Part shown: positions 23,442 through 31,062 of the stretch, piece after piece
How the letters are laid out: each line of letters starts with the position of its first letter
How positions within the stretch are numbered: the stretch's first letter is position 1
Assembly: GCA_001791715.1 (NCBI GenBank)
Contig: MGFD01000032.1
Location: forward strand, 4,409 to 35,470
From: Candidatus Uhrbacteria bacterium RIFOXYB2_FULL_45_11
GTDB lineage: Bacteria; Patescibacteriota; Patescibacteriia; UBA9934; GWF2-40-263
DNA: 31,062 nucleotides
Reading direction: 5' to 3'
Notes under the pieces: model-generated
What the model was told of the DNA's origin: nothing
Database searches by the model: none
The model's input: the letters and a program-made list of their open reading frames with translations, nothing else
Position numbers and translations under genes: made by a program

Positions 23442-23675
23442 TTATATGCTGCTTGGTGATGTGGCAAAATACCCACCTACATAGCTCACGATAAGCAAAA
23501 CGACTCCTAGACCGAAAATAAGATAACCAATGTTGATAATCCCTTTTAAGCTTTCGTCGTCGTTTTTAGAGATCTCACGCACCATGATAACGGCAAACAA
23601 TAAAAATGCTGCAAGTGGAGCAATCGTTAAAATCCAGCCGGCAATTTTTAAAAGTGTAACAAGTTGTATGTTCAT
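23442..23675 (-). CDS. Small two-helix membrane protein
   Basis: A 77-aa protein with two hydrophobic segments (about 8-32 and 46-69) joined by a polar loop, VREISKNDDESLKGI. No family is recognised; short proteins with this layout are common in Patescibacteria genomes (general impression). Only five bases separate it from the stop of the M23 peptidase gene, and a terminator follows at once, so it is the last gene of the minus-strand operon. A role beside the peptidase is possible but not shown. Confidence 0.6.
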   Translation of the reverse strand: MNIQLVTLLKIAGWILTIAPLAAFLLFAVIMVREISKNDDESLKGIINIGYLIFGLGVVLLIVSYVGGYFATSPSSI

Positions 23676-23680
23676 ACGTA

Positions 23681-24868
23681 TTATTCAAGATATAACATTG
23701 GATCCGTTGGTATCCCCTCTTTGCGCACTTCAAAATGCAAGTGAGGGCCTGTTGAAAGTCCGGTTGATCCAACAAGGCCAATTTGTCCGCCACGTGGAAT
23801 AAATTGATCAGAAACGACGTCTATGCGTGAAAGATGGGCATACAGCGTTGCGATTCCATCTGAGTGAATAACCATGACGTAATTTCCATATTGCGCTCCC
23901 CTACGGGTCCACGCAACAAAACCTGAGGCTGCCGCACGTACAGGTGTTCCTTTTGCGGCGGGTAAATCAATACCGGAATGTTCAAAGAAATTACGAAACG
24001 GATACGTTGGGTCATGAAAGGATGCCGAGAGTCCTCGTGATGCATTAATGGGCCAAGCAAGGAGTCCCCCACCAATTTCATCGGCAGGCAAAATGCGTTG
24101 TTCAAGTTTTGTTTGAAGTTCGTGAATTTGATTTTGAACGTACGTTTGCTCTTGTTTTAACTCCTGAACCAGTGCTTGAAAACGCTTTTCTGATTGCTGT
24201 GTTGTGGCAAGAATCACTCCTTTTGCTTCCAGTTCTTCTTCGAGTTGAGATTTGTGATCTTGGAGCTCTTCTTCGTACTCGTTTAATTTTGTCTTTTTTG
24301 ATTCTTGCTCAGATTTTGCTTGTTCAAGTGAAGATTTTAATGCCTTCGCTTCCGTAACCGCTTGCGCAAGATCTGAACTGATTTGTTCTAATTTTTGAAC
24401 CGTATCAAGGAGCGTTGAAAAGCGTTCTGAACCGTAAAAAAGCTGTATGTTAAGAGCATTATCCTGAGCTTGAATTTTTTGGATAACGGTAACAATAAGT
24501 TCTTTTTCGCGTTCTAGCTTCTGTTGCATTTCAAGAATTTTGTTTTGTGTCGTGATGATTTCTGTATTGATCAGATCGATTTGTGCGGATGTTTCCGAAA
24601 TTTGCAATTGAGTTTTTGCTGCTCGATTTTGCAAAAGATCAAGTTCTGATTCTAATGTGATTTTTTGTGATTGTGCATCGGATATTTTTTTTTGAAACGC
24701 CTCAATTTGCTGGTTTAATTGCGTGATATTATTTTTCTTCTCCAAAATCGTTTGTTCAACATTCTCTGAAGGAAGTTCATCTGCGTAGAGGCGTGGAATA
24801 TCAGCGCAAAAAAGAAGAATCAAGATTCCTAGTGCGGGAACAAGTATTTTGACCCGAAAATGGGACAT
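23681..24868 (-). CDS. EnvC-like M23 peptidase with long coiled coil
   Basis: A 395-aa exported protein. Residues 1-29 are a signal peptide ending near YADE. Residues 35-255 are a long coiled coil rich in Glu, Gln and Lys. Residues 265-395 are an M23/LytM endopeptidase domain with the zinc residues His297 and Asp301 (HSGIDLPA), His345 (YAHLS) and the HLH motif (His376, His378). This is the EnvC layout. The zinc site looks complete, so unlike EnvC it could cut peptidoglycan itself, probably at cross-links during division. The start is two bases after the gltX stop. It fits the wall theme of alr, ftsQ and mrdA. Confidence 0.9.
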   Translation of the reverse strand: MSHFRVKILVPALGILILLFCADIPRLYADELPSENVEQTILEKKNNITQLNQQIEAFQKKISDAQSQKITLESELDLLQNRAAKTQLQISETSAQIDLINTEIITTQNKILEMQQKLEREKELIVTVIQKIQAQDNALNIQLFYGSERFSTLLDTVQKLEQISSDLAQAVTEAKALKSSLEQAKSEQESKKTKLNEYEEELQDHKSQLEEELEAKGVILATTQQSEKRFQALVQELKQEQTYVQNQIHELQTKLEQRILPADEIGGGLLAWPINASRGLSASFHDPTYPFRNFFEHSGIDLPAAKGTPVRAAASGFVAWTRRGAQYGNYVMVIHSDGIATLYAHLSRIDVVSDQFIPRGGQIGLVGSTGLSTGPHLHFEVRKEGIPTDPMLYLE

Positions 24869-24870
24869 AA

Positions 24871-26292
24871 TTATTTTAGGAGCGAAAGAGCTTGATCAAT
24901 ACGTTTTAAAGATTCGTCTTTTCCAAACATCCAAATCAATTCAAATGGATTTGGCGATTTTTCTTTGTTGGAAAGTGCGGCGCGTAAGGGCCATAACACA
25001 TTTCCGTTTTGAAAACTTCCCTCTTCAATATACTTCTTTATCGCTGTTTCTACCAATGCACGATCTGAAAATACAGATTCATCTAGATTCGCAATGACTG
25101 ATTTCAATGCGATTAAATGCATTTTTGCATCTTCTGTGTCCGCTTTCTTCCAGATGAGCAATGATGCATCATATGCAATTGTTTGTGAATATTCTTGTGC
25201 ACGATCTGCTAACTCCTGAAGGGTGACTAATCGTTCCTTCTCAATCTCAACAATGCGTGCAAAAAAAGCATCGTCAATTATGACGTTTGATGTCTTAAGG
25301 AATGGTTTTGAGAGTTCAATCAATTCCTGCGTCGTTTTTGTGCGTAAATACATTCCGTTCATCCAATTCAACTTATCATGATCAAAAACTGCACCACTTT
25401 TGTTGATTTTTGAGAGATCAAAAAATGCAATCAATTCTTCGAGCGTATAAATTTCGCGGTCTGCCGTTGGATTAAATCCAAGCAGTGCCACAAAATTGAT
25501 TAAGGCTTCTTTCAGAAAACCTTTGGCAAGATAATCTTCTACGGCAACGTCTCCTTGGCGTTTGGAAAGTTTTGATTTATCTGGATTTAAAATGAGCGGC
25601 AAATGCGCAAATTTAGGAATCGGAAAGCCAAACATGTTATATAAAATAATATGCTTTGGAACAGAAGAAATCCATTCATCTCCGCGAATAATGTGTGTAA
25701 CCGCCATGTCGTTGTCATCTACAACAACCGCCAGATGATACGTTGGAAATCCATCTGTTTTTAATAACACTTGATCATCAACTTCTTTATTTTCGATCGT
25801 AATTTCACCTCGAATTTCATCGGTGAATGTTGTTTTTCCCTCTGGGACAAGTAAACGAACAACATGTGGCACATTTTCTGCGAGCTTTTGGTCAATGTCT
25901 TCCTTTGATAAATGCAAACACGCACGATCGTATTTCATGGGGCTTTTCGTGGCTTGTTGTTCTTCTCTAAGCACAAGCAATCGTTCTTTTGAACAGAAAC
26001 AATAATACGCATGACCGTGATCAAGCAGACGTTGCGTGTGTTCACGATACAACGCAAGACGTTCTGATTGAATGAACGGGCCTTTGTCTGGAGGAAGCCC
26101 CATTGTTGTAAGTGTTGTGATGAGCGCTTCTACGGCGCCGGGGACAAGACGTGTTTGATCTGTGTCTTCGATGCGTAAAATAAACGTTCCTTTTTGTTGT
26201 TTGGCAAACAAATAACTATAGAGTGCTGTGCGCAAACCGCCGACGTGAAGGTAGCCTGTTGGTGATGGAGCGAATCGGGTAACAACATTCAT
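24871..26292 (-). CDS. gltX: Glutamyl-tRNA synthetase
   Basis: A 473-aa class I synthetase that charges tRNA-Glu (and perhaps tRNA-Gln, if an amidotransferase is present). The HIGH-type motif is in FAPSPTGYLHVGGLRTAL (His16), and the KMSKS-type motif is DKSKLSKRQGD near 236-246. The C-terminal helical anticodon-binding region ends in MFGKDESLKRIDQALSLL. The frame is open upstream to 26391, but that extension includes the peptide SLPAGRQG encoded by a palindromic repeat; ATG 26292 gives the standard N-terminus and length. No ribosome binding site is seen. It follows the glycosyltransferase gene by 58 bases. Confidence 0.94.
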   Translation of the reverse strand: MNVVTRFAPSPTGYLHVGGLRTALYSYLFAKQQKGTFILRIEDTDQTRLVPGAVEALITTLTTMGLPPDKGPFIQSERLALYREHTQRLLDHGHAYYCFCSKERLLVLREEQQATKSPMKYDRACLHLSKEDIDQKLAENVPHVVRLLVPEGKTTFTDEIRGEITIENKEVDDQVLLKTDGFPTYHLAVVVDDNDMAVTHIIRGDEWISSVPKHIILYNMFGFPIPKFAHLPLILNPDKSKLSKRQGDVAVEDYLAKGFLKEALINFVALLGFNPTADREIYTLEELIAFFDLSKINKSGAVFDHDKLNWMNGMYLRTKTTQELIELSKPFLKTSNVIIDDAFFARIVEIEKERLVTLQELADRAQEYSQTIAYDASLLIWKKADTEDAKMHLIALKSVIANLDESVFSDRALVETAIKKYIEEGSFQNGNVLWPLRAALSNKEKSPNPFELIWMFGKDESLKRIDQALSLLK

Positions 26293-26293
26293 A

Positions 26294-26348
26294 AGGGAAA
26301 GGTTTGAAAAGTCGCCTTGCCTACCGGCAGGCAGGGAAATGTTTGAAA
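26294..26348. repeat. CPR-type palindromic element flanked by 16-bp direct repeats
   Basis: The core CTTGCCTACCGGCAGGCAG (26316-26334) is an imperfect palindrome that reads SLPAGRQG on the minus strand. It is flanked by AGGGAAAGGTTTGAAA (26294-26309) and AGGGAAATGTTTGAAA (26333-26348), 15 of 16 identical, the second overlapping the core edge. It sits in the gap before gltX. Confidence 0.65.
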
Positions 26349-26350
26349 GG

Positions 26351-27148
26351 TTAGGATCGGAAGAGTTGGTCGATGATCTCGGGAATGACATTTCTGCATG
26401 CCTTCAAGAATCTGTGCTGCTTAAGTGTAGCCGAAATAACGACGAGTGGAAAGACAAAACTTGCGTTTAAAATGCGTCCAATACGACGTGGCTCAATAAG
26501 TGCGCGCCAGATCCATTCAAGACCCATTTGTGACATAAAATGCGGTGCGCGAGGCTTTAATCCCGCAAGCATTTCAAATGCACCACCGATACCAACCGCA
26601 AGACGAACAGAAGGAACATTTGGCAACACTTCACGAATGAATTTTTCCTGTTTTTTTTGCCCAAGTGCAACCAAGAGAACGTCAGGTGAAATTTCGAGCA
26701 GCTGTTCGAAGACATGATCAGGAACAGGAAATGTGACGAGTCCCGGATTAAAAACGAAAATCTGTATTTCTGGAAACGTTTTTTCGAACATCTGTTTTGT
26801 GCGCTCAGCTGCCCCTTCTTCCCCGCCGACAAGCAAAATGCGTTTATGGTGTGTATGCGCAATATTTATGAGCCGTGAGACAAGATCCACACCCGTGTGT
26901 CTATGAGATAATGTCTCATCCGTAAGTGCAGCGATTGCGTATCTTAGTCCAACACCATCTGGCAGGGATAGATCACTCGACTGCAGCAATGTTTGAAATT
27001 CGACATCTTTATTTGCAAGCAAAAGAAACTCCGGATTTGGAGTTGTGAGGAATTTTGAAACGTGACCGTTTATCCATTCCGTTAGTTGTTGATCAAGTTC
27101 TGTGGTCGAAATGTCATCGATCGGAACGGTGAAAAGAGAATGCCGCAT
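26351..27148 (-). CDS. WecG/TagA/CpsF family glycosyltransferase
   Basis: A 265-aa enzyme of the GT26 family, which adds N-acetylmannosamine-type sugars to a lipid-linked GlcNAc in teichoic acid or polysaccharide synthesis. The signatures are TTPNPEFLLLA near 35-45, LPDGVGLRYA near 62-71, VALGQKKQEKFI and GIGGAFEMLAGLKPRAP, then GLEWIWRALIEPRR. The first motif carries the conserved Asn and the second the catalytic Asp region. The C-terminus (FVFPLVVISATLKQHRFLK) is hydrophobic and basic, fitting membrane association. The start ATG is 8 bases after a -10 box. It is first in the minus-strand operon with gltX. The acceptor and donor are not predictable here. Confidence 0.88.
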   Translation of the reverse strand: MRHSLFTVPIDDISTTELDQQLTEWINGHVSKFLTTPNPEFLLLANKDVEFQTLLQSSDLSLPDGVGLRYAIAALTDETLSHRHTGVDLVSRLINIAHTHHKRILLVGGEEGAAERTKQMFEKTFPEIQIFVFNPGLVTFPVPDHVFEQLLEISPDVLLVALGQKKQEKFIREVLPNVPSVRLAVGIGGAFEMLAGLKPRAPHFMSQMGLEWIWRALIEPRRIGRILNASFVFPLVVISATLKQHRFLKACRNVIPEIIDQLFRS

Positions 27149-27156
27149 ACACTCCC

Positions 27157-27185
27157 ATATTACCTGAATTGCTTGACAAAATCAA
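27157..27185 (-). promoter_or_regulatory. Promoter of the glycosyltransferase-gltX operon
   Basis: Minus strand: TTGATT (27185-27180), 17 bases, TAATAT (27162-27157). The ATG at 27148 begins 8 bases later, so the message would be leaderless or nearly so. Confidence 0.6.
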
Positions 27186-27320
27186 TATTTTATGATGAAC
27201 TGCGGCTGATCTCAAGCGGAGATCGTGCAAAAAAATCCTTTAGCAAATCCTATGAATTTTCTGCGGCAAGGTGCTTAAGAATATTCTGGAAATGCGCGAG
27301 GATAAAGGGTGTAAAAAGGA

Positions 27321-28187
27321 ATGAGCGACAATCTTCGTTCGCTGCATCGCGTACATTGGTTAACAGAACAGATCCTTGCAAAGGATGACCCGATTACACT
27401 TGAACAGGTCGAGAAATTTGGGAAAAATCCTGGGGTCTTAATTCCAAATGAAGCCGTCAGTCTCTTTCGATTGCCTGTCGAGCGGTACTACATGGCATCC
27501 CAATGGATTCCTGATGGCGTGGGGGGTGTGATCTTTGGTGGTTACGATCAACAAAAATCGGGCCAACATACGTTCATTTGTCAAAACCGCGAATATTATG
27601 TGGGGCCTGTTGTGTCCGTCATACCTCTTGGTGTGTATAAAGGTGCGTTCATTCGCATTGAAAAAGATACAACAAAAGAAGACAGGGATCAGAATACGAA
27701 ATTAATGTATGGGGACAAGATTGTTCTCGTCACAGCCCTTATTCAACACGCTTTGCTTCGACGCGATGGATCCGTTTTGATCATAAGACAGTCAGGATTC
27801 TATTCGGAACACTTGACGGTAAATCTTGACTCGGGCGACTCGACACCTTGCCGCACCACAGAATTAACGTACCAATCGTTAATGGAATCTCCTGCAGGCA
27901 TTGTCTACGGAGTTTACCGCGACAAAAACTTCAAGCTAAAGTTCGGATGCTTTGAACAAGATTCGAACTTGAACCCTAACGACAATATACGTTGTGCGGT
28001 CGAGCTGCCCGGGCAACAGTTCGCACAAGTAGAAGAAGCACGTCACAAAATGGAGCGCTGGGTTTTTAAGTCAGGTCCTCATCCGACCTTTCAGAATGTA
28101 AGCACTATTTTTAGCCACCCTGACCACGGCCTTTGCTATATGGGTCGTGTCGGCAATCACATTGTGACCATGAAAGTTCCAAGCTAA
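27321..28187 (+). CDS. Hypothetical protein, 288 aa, unrecognised
   Basis: I do not recognise this family. It is a soluble 288-aa protein with no signal peptide or membrane helix. The N-terminal 40 residues are helical and charged; the rest looks beta-rich, with Gly-rich strands such as GVGGVIFGGYD and repeated short strand-turn patterns (YYVGPVVSVIPLGVYKG, GIVYGVYRD, GLCYMGRVG). The VIFGGYDQ, GVYKGAFI and YGVYRDK segments loosely resemble each other and may be blades of a repeat fold, but this is weak. AAGGA touches the ATG, too close for a normal ribosome binding site. A 17-base hairpin (GATCTC-AAGCG-GAGATC, 27208-27224) lies in its upstream gap. It is a single-gene unit ended by a strong terminator. 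Confidence 0.65.
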   Translation: MSDNLRSLHRVHWLTEQILAKDDPITLEQVEKFGKNPGVLIPNEAVSLFRLPVERYYMASQWIPDGVGGVIFGGYDQQKSGQHTFICQNREYYVGPVVSVIPLGVYKGAFIRIEKDTTKEDRDQNTKLMYGDKIVLVTALIQHALLRRDGSVLIIRQSGFYSEHLTVNLDSGDSTPCRTTELTYQSLMESPAGIVYGVYRDKNFKLKFGCFEQDSNLNPNDNIRCAVELPGQQFAQVEEARHKMERWVFKSGPHPTFQNVSTIFSHPDHGLCYMGRVGNHIVTMKVPS

Positions 28188-28190
28188 CTC

Positions 28191-28219
28191 AACTCTTCCA
28201 CCGTGGAAGAGTTTTTTTT
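28191..28219 (+). terminator. Terminator after the 288-aa gene
   Basis: AACTCTTCC and GGAAGAGTT pair around ACCGT, followed by six more T. It ends just before the clpB promoter. Confidence 0.88.
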
Positions 28220-28220
28220 G

Positions 28221-28261
28221 TTGACAATTATAAATTAGCACTCTAACATTATGAGTGCTAA
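28221..28261 (+). promoter_or_regulatory. clpB promoter with CIRCE operator
   Basis: TTGACA (28221-28226), 17 bases, TAACAT (28244-28249). Overlaid is a perfect CIRCE element: TTAGCACTC (28235-28243), nine bases, GAGTGCTAA (28253-28261). The -10 lies in the CIRCE spacer, so bound HrcA would block RNA polymerase directly. No hrcA is in the window. Confidence 0.92.
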
Positions 28262-28301
28262 TTTGTCTTTCAAACATTTTAGACATTCAAACCTTTCCCA
28301 T

Positions 28302-30947
28302 ATGATGCCAAATAATTTTACGTTAAAATCTCAAGAGGCACTCCAGCGTGCGCATAATATTGCGATTGAAAATGGGCAGCCCGCCCTTGAGCCTATTCAT
28401 GTACTCGTTTCGCTTCTTACACAAGAAGACGGAATCATTCCAACGATCGTTGATAAAATCACCACGCAAGAATCTCAACTTCGTCATGAACTCGACCACA
28501 TTCTTGAAACCCTTCCAAAATCCCCTGCCCCACAAGCGGGCGGTGTTGGACAAATGTATCTGAGTCAACAAATGGCCGAGGTTCTTTCAATGGCGCATAA
28601 AAAAGCCAAGGAGTTTAAAGATGATTTTATTTCAACAGAACATTTACTTCTTGCATTACTTACAAATAAACCCGTAGAAACACTCCTCGCACAATATGAA
28701 ATCACAGAGGAATCGGTCATGCGCGCACTGAAGGATATTCGCGGAGCGCAACGTGTTGACACGGCAGAGCCAGAAGCGCGCTATCAAACATTGCAAAAAT
28801 ACGGCACGGACCTCACAGAATCTGCGCGTCTTGGCGAACTCGACCCTGTTATTGGTCGTGATACGGAAATTCGTCGCCTCATGCAAGTTTTGTCTCGACG
28901 CACAAAGAATAACCCCGTTCTCATCGGAGAAGCTGGTGTTGGAAAAACAGCGATCGTTGAAGGACTCGCACAACGCATCGCATCCGGTGATGTTCCAGAA
29001 CTTCTCAAGAATAAATCGATCTTCATGCTTGATGTCGGCGCGCTCGTTGCAGGAACAAAGTTCCGTGGTGAGTTTGAGGAACGATTAAAAGCGGTCATTA
29101 AAGAAATTGAAAGCTCGGGCGGACAAATCATTTTGTTTATTGATGAATTACACACACTCGTTGGAACAGGAACAACAGAAGGCGGAACCATGGACGCATC
29201 AAACATGTTAAAGCCCGCGCTCGCTCGCGGTAAACTTCGGGCAATTGGTGCAACAACATTGAAAGAATATCAACGCTATATTGAAAAAGATCCGGCGCTT
29301 GAACGACGCTTCCAACCAATCATCGTTGAAGAGCCGTCTGTTGAAGATACCATCGCAATCTTGCGCGGAATCAAAGAAAAATACGAAGCGCACCACGGAG
29401 TTCGTATTTCAGATCCGTCACTCATCTCAGCAGCAGAGCTCTCAGATCGTTACATCACAGACAGAAACTTGCCGGATAAAGCAGTTGACCTCATGGACGA
29501 AGCTGGATCCGCTCTTCGCATGCAAATTGATTCCATGCCGGAGGAACTCGATGTCCTTAAGCGAGACCTGATGCGTCTTGAGATTGAAGAAAAGGCGTTG
29601 CAAAAGGAAGATGATAAAGAATCAAAAACACGCCTAAAAGAAATCGAAAAACAAATTGCAGACCTACGTGAGCAGACAGAAGCGTTTGAAGGAAGATGGC
29701 GCAATGAAAAAGAAAAAATCACGTTGATTCGTGAGATAAAATCCACCATTGATCGCTTGCGACTTCAGGCGGAACAAGAAGAACGCAAAGGAAATCTTGA
29801 AAAGGTTGCAGAAATTCGCTATGCGAATTTGCCTCTTGAAGAAAAAAAATTGAAATCCGGAGAAGACGCATTGCGAAAAATTCAAAAAGAACGCGGACTC
29901 TTAAAAGAAGTCATCACAGAAGAAGATATCGCAACCGTTGTGTCGAGATGGACAAATATTCCTGTTTCAAAAATGCTTGAATCAGAAATGAAAAAGCTGA
30001 CACGTATGGAAGATGACCTTTCAAAACGCGTCGTCGGTCAGTCAGAAGCAATTGTGGCTGTTTCAAATGCACTCCGAAGATCAAGAGCGGGTATCGGTGA
30101 AGAACATCGTCCGATCGGTTCATTTATCTTTCTTGGACCAACAGGTGTTGGTAAAACAGAGCTTGCGCGTGCGCTTGCCGAATTCATGTTTAACGATGAA
30201 TCTGCCATGATTCGCTTGGACATGAGTGAATACATGGAAAAACACGCAACATCAAAGATCATTGGTTCTCCGCCAGGATATGTTGGCTACGAAGAAGGCG
30301 GACAACTTACGGAACTTGTCAGACGCAAGCCGTATTCCGTTTTGCTTTTTGATGAAATTGAAAAAGCGCATCCCGACACATTCAATTTACTTCTTCAGAT
30401 TTTAGATGAAGGACACCTGACCGATGCGAAAGGTCGCAAGGTGAACTTTAAAAATACCATCATCATCATGACATCAAACATTGGATCCGATTTGATTTTG
30501 AATGCGGGATCAACAATGAGTTCAATGGGGTTTCATGAGGAGTCAGATGAAGAAGTTGGTTCAGAAAAAGAAATGCGAGAAACGATCATGGGATTATTAA
30601 AAGACCATTTTAGACCAGAATTTCTTAATCGCATTGATGAAACAATCGTCTTTCATGCTCTTCGACCAGAAGACATGGAATCGATTGTACAAATACAGCT
30701 CGATCGTGTTGCGTTGCGCTTAAAAACACAACGACACATCGAACTTACTGTTTCAGACGCTGCGCTACAACTCATCGCCAAACTCGGATACGATCCATCT
30801 TACGGAGCGCGGCCCGTAAAACGCGTTATACAAACACGCATCCTTGATCCGCTCGCGCTTAAAATTGTGTCCGGTGAAATCAAAGAAGGTAAACACGTCC
30901 TCATAAATGCAAAACAGGAAGAAATCACCATGACAACCAAAAAATAG
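28302..30947 (+). CDS. clpB: ClpB disaggregase (Hsp100)
   Basis: An 881-aa AAA+ chaperone that pulls apart protein aggregates with DnaK. The Clp N domain is at 1-145 (NNFTLKSQEALQRAHNIA). The first ATPase has GEAGVGKT at 209-216 and LFIDELHTLVG. A coiled-coil middle domain follows at about 395-520, rich in Glu and Lys, which marks ClpB and not ClpA or ClpC. The second ATPase has GPTGVGKT at 612-619 and LLFDEIEKAHPD. The frame is open to 28251, but that ATG lies inside CIRCE ahead of the transcript start; 28302 (or 28305) gives the family N-terminus. Heat-shock control by HrcA is expected from the operator. Confidence 0.95.
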   Translation: MMPNNFTLKSQEALQRAHNIAIENGQPALEPIHVLVSLLTQEDGIIPTIVDKITTQESQLRHELDHILETLPKSPAPQAGGVGQMYLSQQMAEVLSMAHKKAKEFKDDFISTEHLLLALLTNKPVETLLAQYEITEESVMRALKDIRGAQRVDTAEPEARYQTLQKYGTDLTESARLGELDPVIGRDTEIRRLMQVLSRRTKNNPVLIGEAGVGKTAIVEGLAQRIASGDVPELLKNKSIFMLDVGALVAGTKFRGEFEERLKAVIKEIESSGGQIILFIDELHTLVGTGTTEGGTMDASNMLKPALARGKLRAIGATTLKEYQRYIEKDPALERRFQPIIVEEPSVEDTIAILRGIKEKYEAHHGVRISDPSLISAAELSDRYITDRNLPDKAVDLMDEAGSALRMQIDSMPEELDVLKRDLMRLEIEEKALQKEDDKESKTRLKEIEKQIADLREQTEAFEGRWRNEKEKITLIREIKSTIDRLRLQAEQEERKGNLEKVAEIRYANLPLEEKKLKSGEDALRKIQKERGLLKEVITEEDIATVVSRWTNIPVSKMLESEMKKLTRMEDDLSKRVVGQSEAIVAVSNALRRSRAGIGEEHRPIGSFIFLGPTGVGKTELARALAEFMFNDESAMIRLDMSEYMEKHATSKIIGSPPGYVGYEEGGQLTELVRRKPYSVLLFDEIEKAHPDTFNLLLQILDEGHLTDAKGRKVNFKNTIIIMTSNIGSDLILNAGSTMSSMGFHEESDEEVGSEKEMRETIMGLLKDHFRPEFLNRIDETIVFHALRPEDMESIVQIQLDRVALRLKTQRHIELTVSDAALQLIAKLGYDPSYGARPVKRVIQTRILDPLALKIVSGEIKEGKHVLINAKQEEITMTTKK

Positions 30948-30953
30948 ATCAAA

Positions 30954-30980
30954 AAACACGGGCATTTAAGCCTGTGTTTT
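30954..30980 (+). terminator. Terminator of clpB
   Basis: AAACACGGGC and GCCTGTGTTT pair over ten positions (one G-T) around ATTTAA, with a short T run after the stem. Confidence 0.82.
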
Positions 30981-30982
30981 TG

Positions 30983-31011
30983 TTGTGAATCCTTCTATTT
31001 TGCGCTATACT
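30983..31011 (+). promoter_or_regulatory. Promoter of the gene at the right edge
   Basis: TTGTGA (30983-30988), 17 bases, TATACT (31006-31011). The predicted start coincides with the ATG at 31018, a clear leaderless arrangement. Confidence 0.6.
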
Positions 31012-31017
31012 TAGGAC

Positions 31018-31062
31018 ATGAAACGTGTCTTCACATTTTTCTTGATCTGTTGTTTTTTGACC
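31018..31062 (+). CDS. Start of a secreted or membrane protein, cut by the window
   Basis: Only 15 codons are visible (MKRVFTFFLICCFLT). The basic start and hydrophobic run look like a signal peptide or first membrane helix. The start is supported by the promoter placed 6 bases upstream. Function cannot be told. Confidence 0.6.
   Translation, partial: MKRVFTFFLICCFLT

Noticed and set aside
24871..26391. Longer GltX beginning at 26391
   Set aside because: The extra 33 residues are encoded by the palindromic element and its flanks (SLPAGRQG) and overlap the glycosyltransferase gene; the standard N-terminus begins at 26292.
27173..27200. Plus-strand TTGACA promoter for the 288-aa gene
   Set aside because: The -35 is perfect, but no -10 lies at 16-18 bases; TATGAT is only 12 bases away. 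The same stretch fits the minus-strand promoter better.
28251..28301. Longer ClpB beginning at 28251
   Set aside because: That ATG lies inside the CIRCE element, upstream of the expected transcript start.
1..31062. CRISPR array, transposase, integrase or tRNA genes
   Set aside because: No spaced direct-repeat array, no transposase or integrase motif, and no tRNA cloverleaf was recognised by eye on either strand; a tRNA scan could still find one I missed.

Overview
The window looks like chromosomal DNA of a Patescibacteria/CPR-type bacterium, most likely Parcubacteria-like. This is inferred from style and not from a marker gene. Genes are packed with ATGA and TAATATG junctions. Shine-Dalgarno sites are nearly absent, and several genes start only 6-9 bases after a -10 box. 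A palindromic element that reads as SLPAGRQG in one frame sits between two genes, a pattern I associate with these genomes. No rRNA, tRNA, CRISPR array or transposase gene was found.

Region 1 (1-6715) is an operon for a membrane complex related to group 4 [NiFe] hydrogenases and complex I: the end of a HyfI/NuoB-like small subunit, then HyfB, HyfC, HyfE, HyfF and a HyfG-like NuoC-NuoD fusion. All four cysteines that would hold the NiFe site are replaced in the large subunit. The small subunit has Asp where the last cluster cysteine is expected. It is therefore better read as an energy-converting hydrogenase-related (Ehr) complex than as a working hydrogenase. A terminator overlapping the hyfG stop codon ends the operon.

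Region 2 (6736-9350) is a small accessory block. It has an orphan 174-aa protein with its own consensus promoter and a real ribosome binding site, and, convergent to it, a translationally coupled pair of VWA and FHA domain proteins on the minus strand. The VWA gene also has a strong ribosome binding site. Its putative promoter overlaps a perfect 12-bp palindrome.

Region 3 (9351-13024) holds a UvrD-type helicase fused to an Fe-S PD-(D/E)XK nuclease, a DciA/DUF721-like protein and a small membrane protein. Region 4 (13050-17432) is the rod-shape operon mreB-mreC-mreD-mrdA (PBP2). Region 5 (17487-23028) has a YibE/F-like membrane protein, greA behind a 5' terminator-like hairpin, and a coupled run of lysS, a nucleotidyltransferase-fold gene, alr and an ftsQ-like gene.

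Region 6 (23029-23441) has no gene but strong RNA structure potential, with a 13-bp closing helix spanning about 355 nt and a terminator after it. It is the best candidate here for something undescribed. Region 7 (23442-27148, minus strand) is an operon of a WecG/TagA-type glycosyltransferase, gltX, an EnvC-like M23 peptidase and a small membrane protein. Region 8 (27321-31062) has an orphan 288-aa gene, clpB under a perfect CIRCE operator, and the first codons of a secreted or membrane protein.

The core theme is cell envelope growth and division (mreBCD, PBP2, alr, FtsQ, M23 peptidase, glycosyltransferase), with translation and stress genes mixed in, plus one respiratory-type ion-pumping complex.
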